A stretch of DNA of 64,000 nucleotides from Citrobacter sp. (GTDB lineage: Bacteria > Pseudomonadota > Gammaproteobacteria > Enterobacterales > Enterobacteriaceae). The stretch spans positions 1 through 64,000 of the forward strand of contig DXKH01000071.1 of the NCBI GenBank assembly GCA_019415335.1, read 5' to 3'. The notes beneath the pieces were generated by a model, which worked only from the letters and a program-made list of their open reading frames with translations, did not search any database and was not told where the DNA came from. The translations under genes were made by a program, and so were the position numbers. Shown one piece after another: positions 51,095 through 60,717 of this stretch; positions within the stretch are counted from its first letter, which is position 1; each line of letters begins with the position of its first letter.

Positions 51095-51124
51095 AAAAAA
51101 AAGCCGGACGCAGACGCCCGGCTT
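51095..51124 (-). terminator. terminator after yacL
   Basis: Minus-strand stem AGCCGGGCG / CGTCCGGCT with a TCTG loop followed by a run of at least seven T. It isolates the D-threonate cassette from yacL and acnB transcription. Confidence 0.88.
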
Positions 51125-51143
51125 CAATGATGATTGAAAGTAT

Positions 51144-51506
51144 TCAGGATTGACGCAGAAATTCCCGGTAGGCGTTTACCACCTGCAGAAAATCCTCGAC
51201 GCCGCACAGCGACAGGCTTTCTTCATCGTAGTAATTCATCCCTTCTTCCATTTCGTCGCCGGTAAACTCCAGCTGGTTGGCGCGGATCATCACCTCTTCG
51301 CCGTCCATCCAGAGCGTATATTCGTGCCCCGCCCGTTGCCAGGAACGCTCGCTGCCTTTCACTGCGTGTGCCGCCTGTTCCACTTCGTCCAGCAGAGCCA
51401 GGTTTTCTTTCACTTCTTCATTAAACCAGTGCCCGACCACTTCGTGACCCATGGACATGCGCACCTTCACCACTCCGGTAACATCGCGCAGAAATTCGTA
51501 ATCCAT
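51144..51506 (-). CDS. yacL: UPF0231 family protein YacL
   Basis: Conserved cytosolic protein of unknown function. The 120-residue product ([19 protein letters not shown]) is nearly identical to the E. coli protein as I recall it, strongly acidic in the middle ([16 protein letters not shown]). It has no signal or membrane segment. An in-frame ATG eight codons upstream exists; 51506 gives the family length. It sits between acnB and the cassette; in E. coli speD is its next neighbour. Confidence 0.93.
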   Translation of the reverse strand: MDYEFLRDVTGVVKVRMSMGHEVVGHWFNEEVKENLALLDEVEQAAHAVKGSERSWQRAGHEYTLWMDGEEVMIRANQLEFTGDEMEEGMNYYDEESLSLCGVEDFLQVVNAYREFLRQS

Positions 51507-51613
51507 AATGTAGTCCTCTGCTCCCGGCAATGCGCCATTACCGCATTGCGCCTTGTCTTAATTATCGCAGCATGAGCGTAGAAAAAAAGCGGATCGCGTA
51601 TAAGGAATGGAAA

Positions 51614-51649
51614 TAAAAATGCCCGGAGAAGCACGCTTCACCGGGCATT
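51614..51649 (-). terminator. terminator after acnB
   Basis: Stem AATGCCCGG / CCGGGCATT with a nested GAAGC/GCTTC helix in the loop. On the minus strand it is followed by TTTTA. Confidence 0.82.
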
Positions 51650-51680
51650 GATGCGTTTTTACGCGAAATGCGTTAGTGCA

Positions 51681-54278
51681 TTACACCGCTGTCTGGAAAA
51701 TCACACCGTCCGCTTTCTCGGTGTATTGAGAGAGCTGGTCGAAGTTCAGATAACGATAGGTATCGACTGCCGTTTTATCCACCTGCGCCACATAGGTCTG
51801 GTACTCTTCCGGCGTCGGAAGTTTGCCGATCAGTGCCGCAACGGCCGCCAGCTCCGCAGACGCCAGATAGACGTTCGCACCGGTGCCTAAACGGTTCGGG
51901 AAGTTACGCGTGGACGTTGATACCACCGTCGCGCCGTCTGCGACACGCGCCTGGTTACCCATGCACAGTGAACAGCCCGGGATTTCAATACGCGCACCAC
52001 TCTTACCAAAGACGCTGTAGTAGCCCTCTTCTGTCAGTTGCGCGGCATCCATGCGGGTTGGCGGTGCCACCCACAGACGAGTCGGCAGTTGACCTTTGTG
52101 CGCATCCAACAGCTTACCCGCCGCACGGAAGTGACCAATGTTAGTCATGCAGGAACCGATAAACACCTCGTCGATTTTATCGCCCTGAACATCAGAGAGC
52201 AGACGTGCGTCATCCGGATCGTTTGGCGCACACAGGATAGGCTCTTTGATATCAGCCAGATCGATGTCGATCACTGCGGCGTATTCCGCGTCCGCATCGC
52301 CTTCCAGCAGTTGCGGATCCGCGAGCCATTTTTCCATGCCCTGCACACGACGTTCCAGCGTACGACGGTCGCCGTAGCCTTCCGCGATCATCCACTTCAG
52401 CAGAACGATGTTAGAGGTCAGGTATTCAACGATCGGCTCTTTGTTCAGCTTGATGGTACAGCCCGCCGCAGAACGCTCTGCGGACGCATCGGTCAGTTCG
52501 AACGCCTGCTCGACTTTCAAATCCGGCAGACCTTCGATTTCAAGAATACGACCAGAGAAGATGTTCTTCTTGCCTTTCTTCTCGACGGTCAGCAGACCCT
52601 GTTTGATCGCGTACAGCGGAATGGCGTGCACCAGATCGCGCAGGGTGATCCCCGGCTGCATTTTGCCTTTAAAACGCACCAGTACCGATTCCGGCATATC
52701 CAGCGGCATAACGCCGGTCGCCGCAGCAAACGCCACCAGACCTGAGCCTGCCGGGAAGGAGATCCCAATTGGGAAACGGGTGTGGGAGTCACCACCGGTC
52801 CCGACGGTATCCGGCAGCAGCATACGGTTCAGCCAGGAGTGGATCACGCCATCGCCCGGGCGCAGCGAAACACCGCCACGGTTCATAATAAAGTCTGGCA
52901 GCGTGTGGTGCGTGGTGACGTCAACCGGCTTCGGATAAGCCGCGGTGTGACAGAAAGACTGCATCACCAGATCGGCAGAGAACCCCAGGCACGCCAGGTC
53001 TTTCAGTTCGTCACGGGTCATTGGGCCGGTGGTATCCTGGGAACCCACGGAGGTCATCTTCGGTTCGCAGTATGCACCCGGACGGATACCGGCTACGCCG
53101 CACGCACGACCCACCATTTTCTGCGCCAGCGAGTAACCACGGCTGCTTTCCGCCACGTCTTTCGCCTGACGGAACACATCGCTGTGCGGCAGGCCCAGCG
53201 CTTCACGCGCTTTGGTGGTCAGGCCGCGGCCAATGATCAACGGAATACGACCGCCCGCACGCACTTCGTCGATCAGCACATCAGTTTTCAGTTCAAAGCT
53301 TGCCAGCAGTTCGCCGGTTTCGTGGTTGCGCACTTCACCTTTGAACGGATAAACGTCAATCACATCGCCCATGTTCAGGTTTGACACATCCACTTCGATC
53401 GGCAGTGCGCCTGCATCTTCCATGGTGTTGAAGAAGATAGGGGCAATTTTGCCACCGAGGCACAGGCCACCGCCGCGTTTGTTCGGCACATGCGGGATAT
53501 CATCGCCCATGAACCACAGCACGGAGTTGGTGGCAGATTTACGCGAAGAACCCGTGCCCACAACGTCGCCCACATAGGCCAGCGGGAAACCTTTTTCCTG
53601 CAGGGCTTCAATTTGCTTGATCGGACCAACAACGCCAGGTTGATCCGGCTCAATGCCTTCACGGGCGTTTTTCAGCATCGCTAACGCGTGCAGAGGGATA
53701 TCCGGGCGAGACCACGCATCCGGTGCCGGAGAGAGGTCATCAGTGTTGGTTTCACCGGTCACCTTAAAGACGGTAACGGTGATTTTTTCGGCCAGTGCTG
53801 GACGACTCAGGAACCATTCGGCATCCGCCCACGCCTGCATCACCTGCTTCGCGTAAACGTTGCCCGCTTTGGCTTTTTCTTCTACATCATAGAAGTTATC
53901 GAACATCAACAGCGTATGGGAGAGCGCTTTGGCGGCAATCGGCGCCAGTTTAGCATCGTCCAGGGCGTCAATCAGCGGATGGATGTTGTAACCACCCTGC
54001 ATGGTGCCGAGCAGTTCAATCGCTTTTTCAGGCGTAATCAGTGGGGAAGTCGTTTCGCCTTTCGCGACGGCAGCGAGAAAACCGGCTTTAACATAGGCGG
54101 CTTCATCGACGCCTGGGGGAACGCGGTTGATCAACAGGTCTAACAGGAATTCTTCTTCGCCCGCAGGCGGATTCTTCAGCAGCTCGACGAGCGCGGCCAT
54201 TTGGGTTGCATCTAAGGGTTTGGGCACAATCCCCTCGGCGGCACGTTCTGCTACGTGCTTACGGTATTCTTCTAGCAC
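51681..54278 (-). CDS. acnB: bifunctional aconitate hydratase 2 / 2-methylisocitrate dehydratase
   Basis: Main TCA-cycle aconitase (citrate to isocitrate) and, when apo, an RNA-binding regulator. The 865-residue product begins at GTG (54278), (M)[15 protein letters not shown], matching the E. coli length. The N-terminal HEAT-like and swivel domains precede the catalytic part. Cluster cysteines lie in GSCMTNIGH (about 710) and GCSLCMGN (about 769 and 772). A long open extension upstream of the GTG has no ribosome-binding site support. A Cra-like site and promoter lie upstream. Confidence 0.96.
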   Translation of the reverse strand: MLEEYRKHVAERAAEGIVPKPLDATQMAALVELLKNPPAGEEEFLLDLLINRVPPGVDEAAYVKAGFLAAVAKGETTSPLITPEKAIELLGTMQGGYNIHPLIDALDDAKLAPIAAKALSHTLLMFDNFYDVEEKAKAGNVYAKQVMQAWADAEWFLSRPALAEKITVTVFKVTGETNTDDLSPAPDAWSRPDIPLHALAMLKNAREGIEPDQPGVVGPIKQIEALQEKGFPLAYVGDVVGTGSSRKSATNSVLWFMGDDIPHVPNKRGGGLCLGGKIAPIFFNTMEDAGALPIEVDVSNLNMGDVIDVYPFKGEVRNHETGELLASFELKTDVLIDEVRAGGRIPLIIGRGLTTKAREALGLPHSDVFRQAKDVAESSRGYSLAQKMVGRACGVAGIRPGAYCEPKMTSVGSQDTTGPMTRDELKDLACLGFSADLVMQSFCHTAAYPKPVDVTTHHTLPDFIMNRGGVSLRPGDGVIHSWLNRMLLPDTVGTGGDSHTRFPIGISFPAGSGLVAFAAATGVMPLDMPESVLVRFKGKMQPGITLRDLVHAIPLYAIKQGLLTVEKKGKKNIFSGRILEIEGLPDLKVEQAFELTDASAERSAAGCTIKLNKEPIVEYLTSNIVLLKWMIAEGYGDRRTLERRVQGMEKWLADPQLLEGDADAEYAAVIDIDLADIKEPILCAPNDPDDARLLSDVQGDKIDEVFIGSCMTNIGHFRAAGKLLDAHKGQLPTRLWVAPPTRMDAAQLTEEGYYSVFGKSGARIEIPGCSLCMGNQARVADGATVVSTSTRNFPNRLGTGANVYLASAELAAVAALIGKLPTPEEYQTYVAQVDKTAVDTYRYLNFDQLSQYTEKADGVIFQTAV

Positions 54279-54402
54279 GACGGTTCTCCTCGCTCTCATT
54301 GTCATAGTGCGGCGCTTTATCGATGGGCGATTCTCTTCACGCTCCTGTGAGACAGCAGTTTGTAGGGTAAATGCCCGGTACCGCAATGGGCAGAATAACA
54401 GG

Positions 54403-54431
54403 ATTTTAGTGAGGTGTTAATCTGTTTACAA
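54403..54431 (-). promoter_or_regulatory. putative promoter of acnB
   Basis: TTGTAA (54426-54431), 17 bp, TAAAAT (54403-54408) on the minus strand, about 125 bp upstream of the acnB start. With the Cra-like site and the yacH promoter it accounts for most of the 398-bp acnB-yacH divergent region. A TGTGA (54522-54526 on the minus strand) further up may be a CRP half-site. Confidence 0.5.
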
Positions 54432-54451
54432 AAAAGCAACATAAAAAAGTG

Positions 54452-54465
54452 GCTGAATCGTTAAG
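54452..54465. promoter_or_regulatory. putative Cra (FruR) site upstream of acnB
   Basis: GCTGAATCGTTAAG matches the Cra consensus RSTGAAWCSNTHHW in all but the last position. It lies about 20 bp upstream of the predicted acnB -35 box. Cra control of acnB is reported for E. coli. Confidence 0.6.
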
Positions 54466-54520
54466 GATGGTCTAATGCCCTTTTCGACTTCAGAAGCGGG
54501 GAATTAATCGCTGTTACGAA

Positions 54521-54548
54521 TGGTCACACTATTTCGCATTCTTATAAT
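54521..54548 (+). promoter_or_regulatory. putative promoter of yacH
   Basis: TGGTCA (54521-54526), 16 bp, then a perfect TATAAT (54543-54548), about 130 bp upstream of yacH. The -35 box matches only 4 of 6. Confidence 0.4.
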
Positions 54549-54676
54549 CACTCTGCTGTATCGATCCCAAGATTAGTCAAAAATTAAACTATCGTCTCTT
54601 TATACTCACGCAACACTGCACCTGCGGGTGGCAGCACTTCGACCATTACGATTTCCAGGAAATCGGGAGTAAGAAT

Positions 54677-56326
54677 ATGACGTTGCCCTTTAAACCCCAC
54701 GTGCTTGCGTTGATCTGTAGCGCCGGGCTACTCGCGGCTTCAGGCGTGCTATATGTCAAAAGCCGCACACCGGAAGCCCCGACGCAACCCACGGCGCCCG
54801 TCGCGGCGCAACCGACCGTGCCTGTCGAACCCTCTCCGGTCGCGAAAACGAGCTTTACCACGGCGCAAATCGATCAATGGGTCGCGCCGATCGCCCTCTA
54901 TCCGGACCCGCTGCTTTCTCAGGTTCTGATGGCGTCGACCTATCCGGCGAACGTCGTCCAGGCAGTACAATGGTCGCGCGATAATCCGACACAGCAAGGC
55001 GATGCCGCCATTCAGGCTGTCGCAAACCAACCGTGGGATCCCAGCGTGAAGTCGCTGGTCGCTTTTCCGCAACTGATGACGCTAATGGGGGAAAACCCGG
55101 AGTGGGTGCAAAACCTCGGTGATGCGTTTCTGGCGCAACCGCAGGATGTGATGGATTCAGTGCAGCGCCTTCGCTTACTGGCCCAGCAAACCGGCTCGCT
55201 GAAATCCACCCCGCAGCAGACGGTGACCAGCACGCCGAAAAAGAGCGTCGCGGCAGCCTCCTCAACCCCCGCCTCCGCAACAAAGTCCAGCGCCGTTTCC
55301 GCCGCCCCTGCCTCCACGGTGATTAAAATTGAACCTGCGGATCCGCAAGTGGTATACGTCCCCAGCTATAATCCCTCCACGGTTTATGGCACCTGGCCCA
55401 ACACCGCGTATCCGCCGGTGTACTTACCGCCTACGCCAGGCGAGCAGTTCGCTGGCAGTTTTGTTAAAGGGTTCGGCTACAGCCTGGGCGTCGCGACGAC
55501 TTATGCACTGTTCAGCAATATCGACTGGGATGACGATGATCATCATCACGATGACGATTACCATCATGACAACGATCATCATGGCGGTAATGGCTATCAG
55601 CACAATGGCGATAACATCAATATCAATGTGAACAACTTCAACCGTATTTCCGGGCAGAACCTGAAAACACAGAACATGACCTGGCAGCACAATCCGGCGT
55701 ATCGCGGCGGTGTGCCATATCAAAACGCCTCAACGGCGCAGCGTTTCCATCCGACCAACGTCAGCGGCGGTCTCAGTGCCACGCAGCAGCCTGCCGCGAC
55801 GACCTCCCGGGACAGCCAGCGTCAGGCGGCGATGGCACAACTGCAACAGCGCCATCCGGATGCGTCGAAAACGCTGCCCCAACAACCCGTGGCCACAACG
55901 CGTGACGCCCAGCGCAAAGCCGCCTCTCAACAGTTGAATCAGGTTGCCCAGCGCAATAACTATCGCGGCTACGACGACAACAATGCTCGTCGTCAGAATG
56001 CGCAGCAGACGTTGAAACAATCGACCACGCCAGCACAACAACAGCACCGTGACGATCTCAAAGCCAAAGCGCAGCAGCGCCCGGTCTCACAACAGCCGCG
56101 AGAAACGGCACAACAGCGCGTCGGGCTCTCCTCGTCTCAGCAGCGTCAGCCGGCATTCCAGCAAAACCGGGCGAATGCCTTTAGCGGCAATGACAGCCGT
56201 TCGCCGAACTGGCAGTCACAGCAGCAGCGCGGTCAGGAAAGTCGTCGTCTGAGTAATGTCAGCAATGTGCAACGTGCTCCCGTGCACGATCGCGCGTCTC
56301 AACACCATGAATTTCGCCGTCGCTAA
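54677..56326 (+). CDS. yacH: DUF3300 exported protein YacH
   Basis: Envelope protein of unknown function. The 549-residue product has an N-terminal hydrophobic segment (about 9-26, a signal or anchor). A DUF3300 domain follows at about 60-245 (WVAPIALYPDPLLSQVLMASTYP, LMTLMGENPEWVQNLGDAFLAQPQDVM are its conserved blocks), then an Asp/His cluster at about 285-310 (DDDDHHHDDDYHHDNDHH) that could bind metal. The C-terminal 200 residues are Gln/Arg-rich low complexity with recurring RDSQRQAA / RDAQRKAA units. It is shorter than remembered E. coli YacH. A DUF2950 gene follows after 12 bp. Confidence 0.92.
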   Translation: MTLPFKPHVLALICSAGLLAASGVLYVKSRTPEAPTQPTAPVAAQPTVPVEPSPVAKTSFTTAQIDQWVAPIALYPDPLLSQVLMASTYPANVVQAVQWSRDNPTQQGDAAIQAVANQPWDPSVKSLVAFPQLMTLMGENPEWVQNLGDAFLAQPQDVMDSVQRLRLLAQQTGSLKSTPQQTVTSTPKKSVAAASSTPASATKSSAVSAAPASTVIKIEPADPQVVYVPSYNPSTVYGTWPNTAYPPVYLPPTPGEQFAGSFVKGFGYSLGVATTYALFSNIDWDDDDHHHDDDYHHDNDHHGGNGYQHNGDNININVNNFNRISGQNLKTQNMTWQHNPAYRGGVPYQNASTAQRFHPTNVSGGLSATQQPAATTSRDSQRQAAMAQLQQRHPDASKTLPQQPVATTRDAQRKAASQQLNQVAQRNNYRGYDDNNARRQNAQQTLKQSTTPAQQQHRDDLKAKAQQRPVSQQPRETAQQRVGLSSSQQRQPAFQQNRANAFSGNDSRSPNWQSQQQRGQESRRLSNVSNVQRAPVHDRASQHHEFRRR

Positions 56327-56338
56327 CAGGAGCCGATA

Positions 56339-57130
56339 ATGAAAAAAGTACTGTTAAGCACTCTGCTGCTCTCGCTGCCGTTAATGAGCTACGCCCAGCA
56401 GATGTTCGCCACGCCAGACGAGGCGGCCACCGCCTTTGCCCATGCGATTGCCGGGAATAACGACGCGCAGTTGACCGCTCTGTTAGGTGATGACTGGCGA
56501 CAGTTTTTACCTCCGGAAGGCGCGGACCCGGAAGCCATTGCACGCTTTAATCGCGACTGGAAGGTCAGCCATCAGATTGTGAAACAAGATAACGTGGCCC
56601 ACCTGAACGTCGGCCAGGAGAACTGGCAGTTACCCATTCCCATCGTGAAGGCGAGCAAAGGCTGGCATTTTGATATGGCTGCCGCGCAGGATGAGATCCT
56701 CACGCGAACGGTGGGCCGCAACGAACTCTCAGCGATTCAGGCCATGCGTGCCTATGTCGACGCTCAGTACGACTACTGGCAGCGCAAGCAGGCGTTTGCC
56801 ACCCGAATTATCAGCCATAACGGCCAACAGGACGGTCTGTACTGGCCTGTCAAACCCGGTGAAACGCCCAGTCCGTTAGGCCCGGCCTTTAGTCCTGACT
56901 CGCCTGGCGAAGGGTATCACGGTTACTATTTCCGCATTATTGCCAGCGACAACGAGAAAGGATTTGCGCTCCTCGCCTGGCCGGTTACATGGGGCGAAAC
57001 GGGTGTAATGAGCTTTATGGTAAGTCAGGATGACCGGGTGTATCAGACGGATTTAGGGGAAGATAGTGGGCTAAAAGCCATCGCCATAGAAAAATTTACG
57101 CCACACGATCCGTGGAAGCCGGTGGAATAA
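56339..57130 (+). CDS. DUF2950 exported protein
   Basis: Exported protein of unknown function, 263 residues, with a signal peptide (MKKVLLSTLLLSLPLMSYA-QQMFATPDEAA). DUF2950 covers most of the mature part: AFAHAIAGNNDAQLTALLGDDW, GWHFDMAAAQDEILTRTVGRNE, and GYHGYYFRIIASDNEKGFALLAWP. It lies 12 bp after yacH in the same direction and ends at a shared bidirectional terminator. DUF3300 and DUF2950 genes are commonly paired, so the two probably act together in the periplasm. Confidence 0.88.
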   Translation: MKKVLLSTLLLSLPLMSYAQQMFATPDEAATAFAHAIAGNNDAQLTALLGDDWRQFLPPEGADPEAIARFNRDWKVSHQIVKQDNVAHLNVGQENWQLPIPIVKASKGWHFDMAAAQDEILTRTVGRNELSAIQAMRAYVDAQYDYWQRKQAFATRIISHNGQQDGLYWPVKPGETPSPLGPAFSPDSPGEGYHGYYFRIIASDNEKGFALLAWPVTWGETGVMSFMVSQDDRVYQTDLGEDSGLKAIAIEKFTPHDPWKPVE

Positions 57131-57138
57131 CAGGCATA

Positions 57139-57167
57139 AAAAAAGCGGCATTTACGCCGCTTTTTTC
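57139..57167. terminator. bidirectional terminator between the DUF2950 gene and lpd
   Basis: Stem AAAAAAGCGGC / GCCGCTTTTTT with a short loop has A-runs and T-runs on both sides, so it can terminate the plus-strand DUF2950 gene and the minus-strand lpd. Confidence 0.9.
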
Positions 57168-57186
57168 GTTGCCGGAAGGCTGAAGA

Positions 57187-58614
57187 TTACTTTTTCTTCT
57201 TCGCTTTCGCGTTCGGCAGGTCAGTGATGCTACCTTCGAACACTTCTGCCGCCAGGCCAACGGACTCGTGCAGAGTCGGGTGCGCATGGATGGTCAGCGC
57301 GATGTCTTCTGCGTCACAGCCCATTTCGATTGCCAGACCGATTTCACCCAGCAGCTCGCCGCCGTTGGTACCGACAATCGCACCACCGATCACACGGTGA
57401 GTTTCTTTGTCGAAAATCAGTTTGGTCATACCGTCTGCGCAGTCGGAAGCGATAGCACGGCCAGAAGCAGCCCACGGGAAGGTGGCGGTTTCGTAGCTGA
57501 TGCCTTTCTCTTTCGCTTCTTTCTCCGTCAGACCCACCCATGCCACTTCTGGTTCAGTGTAGGCAATGGATGGGATCACTTTCGGATCGAAGTAGTGCTT
57601 CATGCCGGCGATAACTTCAGCAGCAACGTGACCTTCGTGAACACCTTTGTGCGCCAGCATCGGCTGACCGACGATATCGCCGATAGCAAAGATGTGCGGC
57701 ACGTTAGTGCGCAGCTGTTTGTCAACGCGGATGAAGCCACGGTCGTCCACTTCGACGCCAGCTTTGCCTGCGTCGAGGTTTTTACCGTTCGGCACACGGC
57801 CGATTGCCACCAGCACGGCGTCATAACGCTGTGCTTCAGCAGGGGCTTTTTTGCCTTCCATGGAAACGTAAATACCGTCTTCTTTCGCTTCAACGGCAGT
57901 CACTTTGGTTTCCAGCATCAGGTTGAATTTCTTACCGATGCGTTTGGTGAAGACTTTAACGATGTCTTTGTCAGCCGCCGGGATAACCTGGTCGAACATT
58001 TCAACCACGTCAATCTCTGAACCCAGCGCGTGGTACACGGTACCCATTTCCAGACCGATGATACCGCCACCCATGACCAGCAGACGCTTCGGTACGGATT
58101 TCAGTTCCAGGGCATCGGTGGAATCCCACACGCGCGGATCTTCATGCGGAATGAACGGCAACTGAATCGGACGGGAACCCGCCGCGATGATCGCGTTGTC
58201 GAAGTTGATGACGGTTTTGCCGTTCTCACCTTCCACTTCCAGGGTGTTCGCCCCGGTAAATTTACCCAGACCGGTAACCACTTTCACTTTACGGCCTTTC
58301 GCCATGCCAGCCAGACCACCGGTCAGCTGAGTGATTACTTTTTCTTTCCAGGTACGAATCTTGTCGATATCGGTTTTCGGTTCGCCGAAGACGATACCGT
58401 GTTCAGCCAGCGCTTTGGCTTCTTCGATAACTTTTGCAACGTGCAGCAGTGCTTTAGAAGGGATACAGCCGACGTTCAGACAAACACCACCGAGGGTGCT
58501 GTAACGTTCTACGATTACGGTTTCCAGACCTAAATCAGCGCAACGGAAGGCTGCAGAGTAACCTGCGGGGCCTGCCCCAAGTACCACGACCTGAGTTTTG
58601 ATTTCAGTACTCAT
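57187..58614 (-). CDS. lpd: dihydrolipoyl dehydrogenase (E3)
   Basis: FAD enzyme that reoxidises lipoyl groups in the pyruvate and 2-oxoglutarate dehydrogenase complexes and the glycine cleavage system. The 475-residue product has FAD motif VVLGAGPAGYSAA (about 9-21), redox disulfide GGVCLNVGCIPSK (Cys45/Cys50), NAD motif MGGGIIGLEMG (about 180-190) and the C-terminal catalytic pair HPTLHES (His445/Glu450 region). Two ATGs are adjacent; the second (58614) is better spaced from GAGG. It has one more lysine at the C-terminus than remembered E. coli Lpd. Confidence 0.97.
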   Translation of the reverse strand: MSTEIKTQVVVLGAGPAGYSAAFRCADLGLETVIVERYSTLGGVCLNVGCIPSKALLHVAKVIEEAKALAEHGIVFGEPKTDIDKIRTWKEKVITQLTGGLAGMAKGRKVKVVTGLGKFTGANTLEVEGENGKTVINFDNAIIAAGSRPIQLPFIPHEDPRVWDSTDALELKSVPKRLLVMGGGIIGLEMGTVYHALGSEIDVVEMFDQVIPAADKDIVKVFTKRIGKKFNLMLETKVTAVEAKEDGIYVSMEGKKAPAEAQRYDAVLVAIGRVPNGKNLDAGKAGVEVDDRGFIRVDKQLRTNVPHIFAIGDIVGQPMLAHKGVHEGHVAAEVIAGMKHYFDPKVIPSIAYTEPEVAWVGLTEKEAKEKGISYETATFPWAASGRAIASDCADGMTKLIFDKETHRVIGGAIVGTNGGELLGEIGLAIEMGCDAEDIALTIHAHPTLHESVGLAAEVFEGSITDLPNAKAKKKK

Positions 58615-58689
58615 CATGACCTCTTAATTTATTTCCGGCGATCCCTGGTCTTGTCGCCCATCGTCCACCGGGTCGTTCTATCCGTCCGT

Positions 58690-58715
58690 ATTTTACAAAA
58701 TTGTTAACAATTTTG
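58690..58715 (-). promoter_or_regulatory. lpd promoter region with 20-bp palindrome
   Basis: CAAAATTGTT/AACAATTTTG (58696-58715) is a perfect 20-bp palindrome. It abuts a minus-strand TAAAAT (58690-58695), the likely -10 box of lpd, and fills the -10/-35 spacer. ArcA is the known anaerobic repressor of lpd and prefers GTTAA-type direct repeats; whether it binds this palindrome is inference. Confidence 0.55.
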
Positions 58716-58781
58716 AAACAACAAAACGGCAACGATTTATCTTTAGCACCAATAACCCCAAAACCATCATGAGATTACCAG

Positions 58782-58811
58782 AAAAAAGCCGGCCGTCGGG
58801 CCGGCTTTTTT
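58782..58811 (-). terminator. terminator after aceF
   Basis: Strong stem AAAAAAGCCGGCC / GGGCCGGCTTTTTT, ending next to the aceF stop; on the minus strand a T-run follows. lpd is therefore transcribed partly by read-through and partly from its own promoter. Confidence 0.87.
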
Positions 58812-58813
58812 GC

Positions 58814-60703
58814 TTACATCACCAGGCGGCGAATGTCAGACAGCATATTGTTGATGATGGTAATGAAACGCGCACCATCAGCACCGTCAATCACGCGGTG
58901 GTCGAAGGACAGAGAGATCGGCATCATCAGACGCGGTACAAACTCTTTACCGTTCCACACCGGCTCCATCGCCGACTTGGATACACCGAGGATCGCCACT
59001 TCAGGCGCGTTCACAATCGGCGCAAAGTGGGTGGTACCCAGGCCGCCGATGCTGGAGATGGTGAAGCAACCGCCCTGCATTTCACCAGCCGTCAGCTTAC
59101 CGTCACGCGCTTTCTTAGAGATCACCGTCAGTTCACGAGACAGCTCGGTAACGCTCTTCTTGTTCACGTCTTTAAAGACCGGAACCACCAGACCATTTGG
59201 CGTATCAACCGCCACACCGATGTTGATGTATTTTTTCAGCGTCAGACGCTGGCCATCTTCAGACAGCGAACTGTTAAAGCGAGGCATCTGCTCAAGTGCC
59301 GCAGCGACCGCCTTCATGATGAAGACCACTGGGGTGAATTTCACGTCCAGTTTGCGCTTCTCAGCTTCAGCGTTCTGCTGTTTACGGAACGCTTCCAGAT
59401 CGGTGATATCGGTTTTGTCGAAGTGGGTAACGTGCGGGATCATCACCCAGTTACGGCTCAGGTTCGCACCAGAGATTTTCTGGATGCGGCCCAATTCCAC
59501 TTCTTCGATTTCACCAAACTTGCTGAAGTCGACTTTCGGCCACGGCAGCATGCCCGGGATACCGCCACCTGCTGCGGCTGCTGGAGCAGCGTCCGCACGT
59601 TTGATAGCGTCTTTCACGTAAGTCTGAACGTCTTCGCGCAGGATACGACCTTTACGGCCAGTGCCCTTCACTTTCGCCAGATTCACGCCGAACTCGCGCG
59701 CCAGACGGCGAATCAGCGGGGTCGCATGAACGTAAGCGTCGTTCTCAGCAAACTCAGATTTGCCTTCGGCTTTCGCTGCTGGAGCAGCGGCAGCTGGCGC
59801 AGGTGCAGCGGCCGGTGCCGGTGCGGCGGCCTGCTGTGGCGCGGCAGCAGCAGGTGCTGCGCCTTCCACTTCGAAGACCATAATCAGAGAGCCGGTTTTC
59901 ACTTTATCGCCGGTGCTGATTTTGATTTCTTTAACGGTACCCGCGAACGGTGCCGGGACTTCCATAGAAGCTTTGTCGCCTTCAACGGTGATCAGTGATT
60001 GCTCAGCGGCGACTTTATCGCCCACTTTCACCATCACTTCAGTGACTTCAACTTCGTCACCGCCGATGTCCGGGACATTAACGTCTTTCGCGCCGGTGGC
60101 TGCAGGAGCCGCGGCTGCCGCTGGAGCAGCGGCCTGTGCCGGAGCGGCAGCAGGCGCAGCACCCGCCACTTCGAAGACCATAATCAGAGAGCCGGTGGAC
60201 ACTTTGTCGCCGGTGTTGATTTTGATCTCTTTCACGACGCCCGCAAACGGAGCCGGCACTTCCATAGAAGCTTTGTCGCCTTCTACGGTGATCAGGGACT
60301 GTTCAGCGGCGATAGTGTCGCCCACTTTGACCATGATCTCAGTCACTTCAACTTCGTCACCGCCGATGTCTGGGACATGGACTTCTTTCGCTGCCGCAGC
60401 AGCCGGTGCGGCTGCCGGAGCGGCTTCTTTCTTCTCTTCTGCCGGAGCAGGTGCAGCGGCTGCTGCACCGTCAGCGGAATCGAAAATCATGATCAGTTTG
60501 CCCGTCTCGGTTTTGTCGCCAACAGAGACTTTAATCTCTTTAACAACGCCAGCCTGCGGAGAGGGGACTTCCATAGAGGCTTTATCGCCTTCTACGGTGA
60601 TCAGCGACTGTTCGGCTTCAACCTTGTCGCCCACTTTGACCAGGATCTCGGTGATTTCAACTTCATCTGCCCCGATGTCCGGTACTTTGATTTCGATAGC
60701 CAT
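58814..60703 (-). CDS. aceF: pyruvate dehydrogenase E2, dihydrolipoyl acetyltransferase
   Basis: Core of the pyruvate dehydrogenase complex; transfers the acetyl group to CoA. The 629-residue product has three lipoyl domains (about 1-80, 105-185, 206-285), each with [10 protein letters not shown] carrying the lipoylated lysine, joined by Ala/Pro-rich linkers. A peripheral-subunit-binding domain (about 325-362; [23 protein letters not shown] block) follows, then the catalytic domain with [12 protein letters not shown] (His/Asp active site) near 600. The start lies 14 bp after aceE. Confidence 0.97.
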   Translation of the reverse strand: MAIEIKVPDIGADEVEITEILVKVGDKVEAEQSLITVEGDKASMEVPSPQAGVVKEIKVSVGDKTETGKLIMIFDSADGAAAAAPAPAEEKKEAAPAAAPAAAAAKEVHVPDIGGDEVEVTEIMVKVGDTIAAEQSLITVEGDKASMEVPAPFAGVVKEIKINTGDKVSTGSLIMVFEVAGAAPAAAPAQAAAPAAAAAPAATGAKDVNVPDIGGDEVEVTEVMVKVGDKVAAEQSLITVEGDKASMEVPAPFAGTVKEIKISTGDKVKTGSLIMVFEVEGAAPAAAAPQQAAAPAPAAAPAPAAAAPAAKAEGKSEFAENDAYVHATPLIRRLAREFGVNLAKVKGTGRKGRILREDVQTYVKDAIKRADAAPAAAAGGGIPGMLPWPKVDFSKFGEIEEVELGRIQKISGANLSRNWVMIPHVTHFDKTDITDLEAFRKQQNAEAEKRKLDVKFTPVVFIMKAVAAALEQMPRFNSSLSEDGQRLTLKKYINIGVAVDTPNGLVVPVFKDVNKKSVTELSRELTVISKKARDGKLTAGEMQGGCFTISSIGGLGTTHFAPIVNAPEVAILGVSKSAMEPVWNGKEFVPRLMMPISLSFDHRVIDGADGARFITIINNMLSDIRRLVM

Positions 60704-60717
60704 TATTCTTTTACCTC

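Noticed and set aside
55530..55610. Short tandem GAT/CAT-like repeats resembling a satellite
   Set aside because: They are in frame within yacH and encode its Asp/His cluster, so they are explained by the protein.
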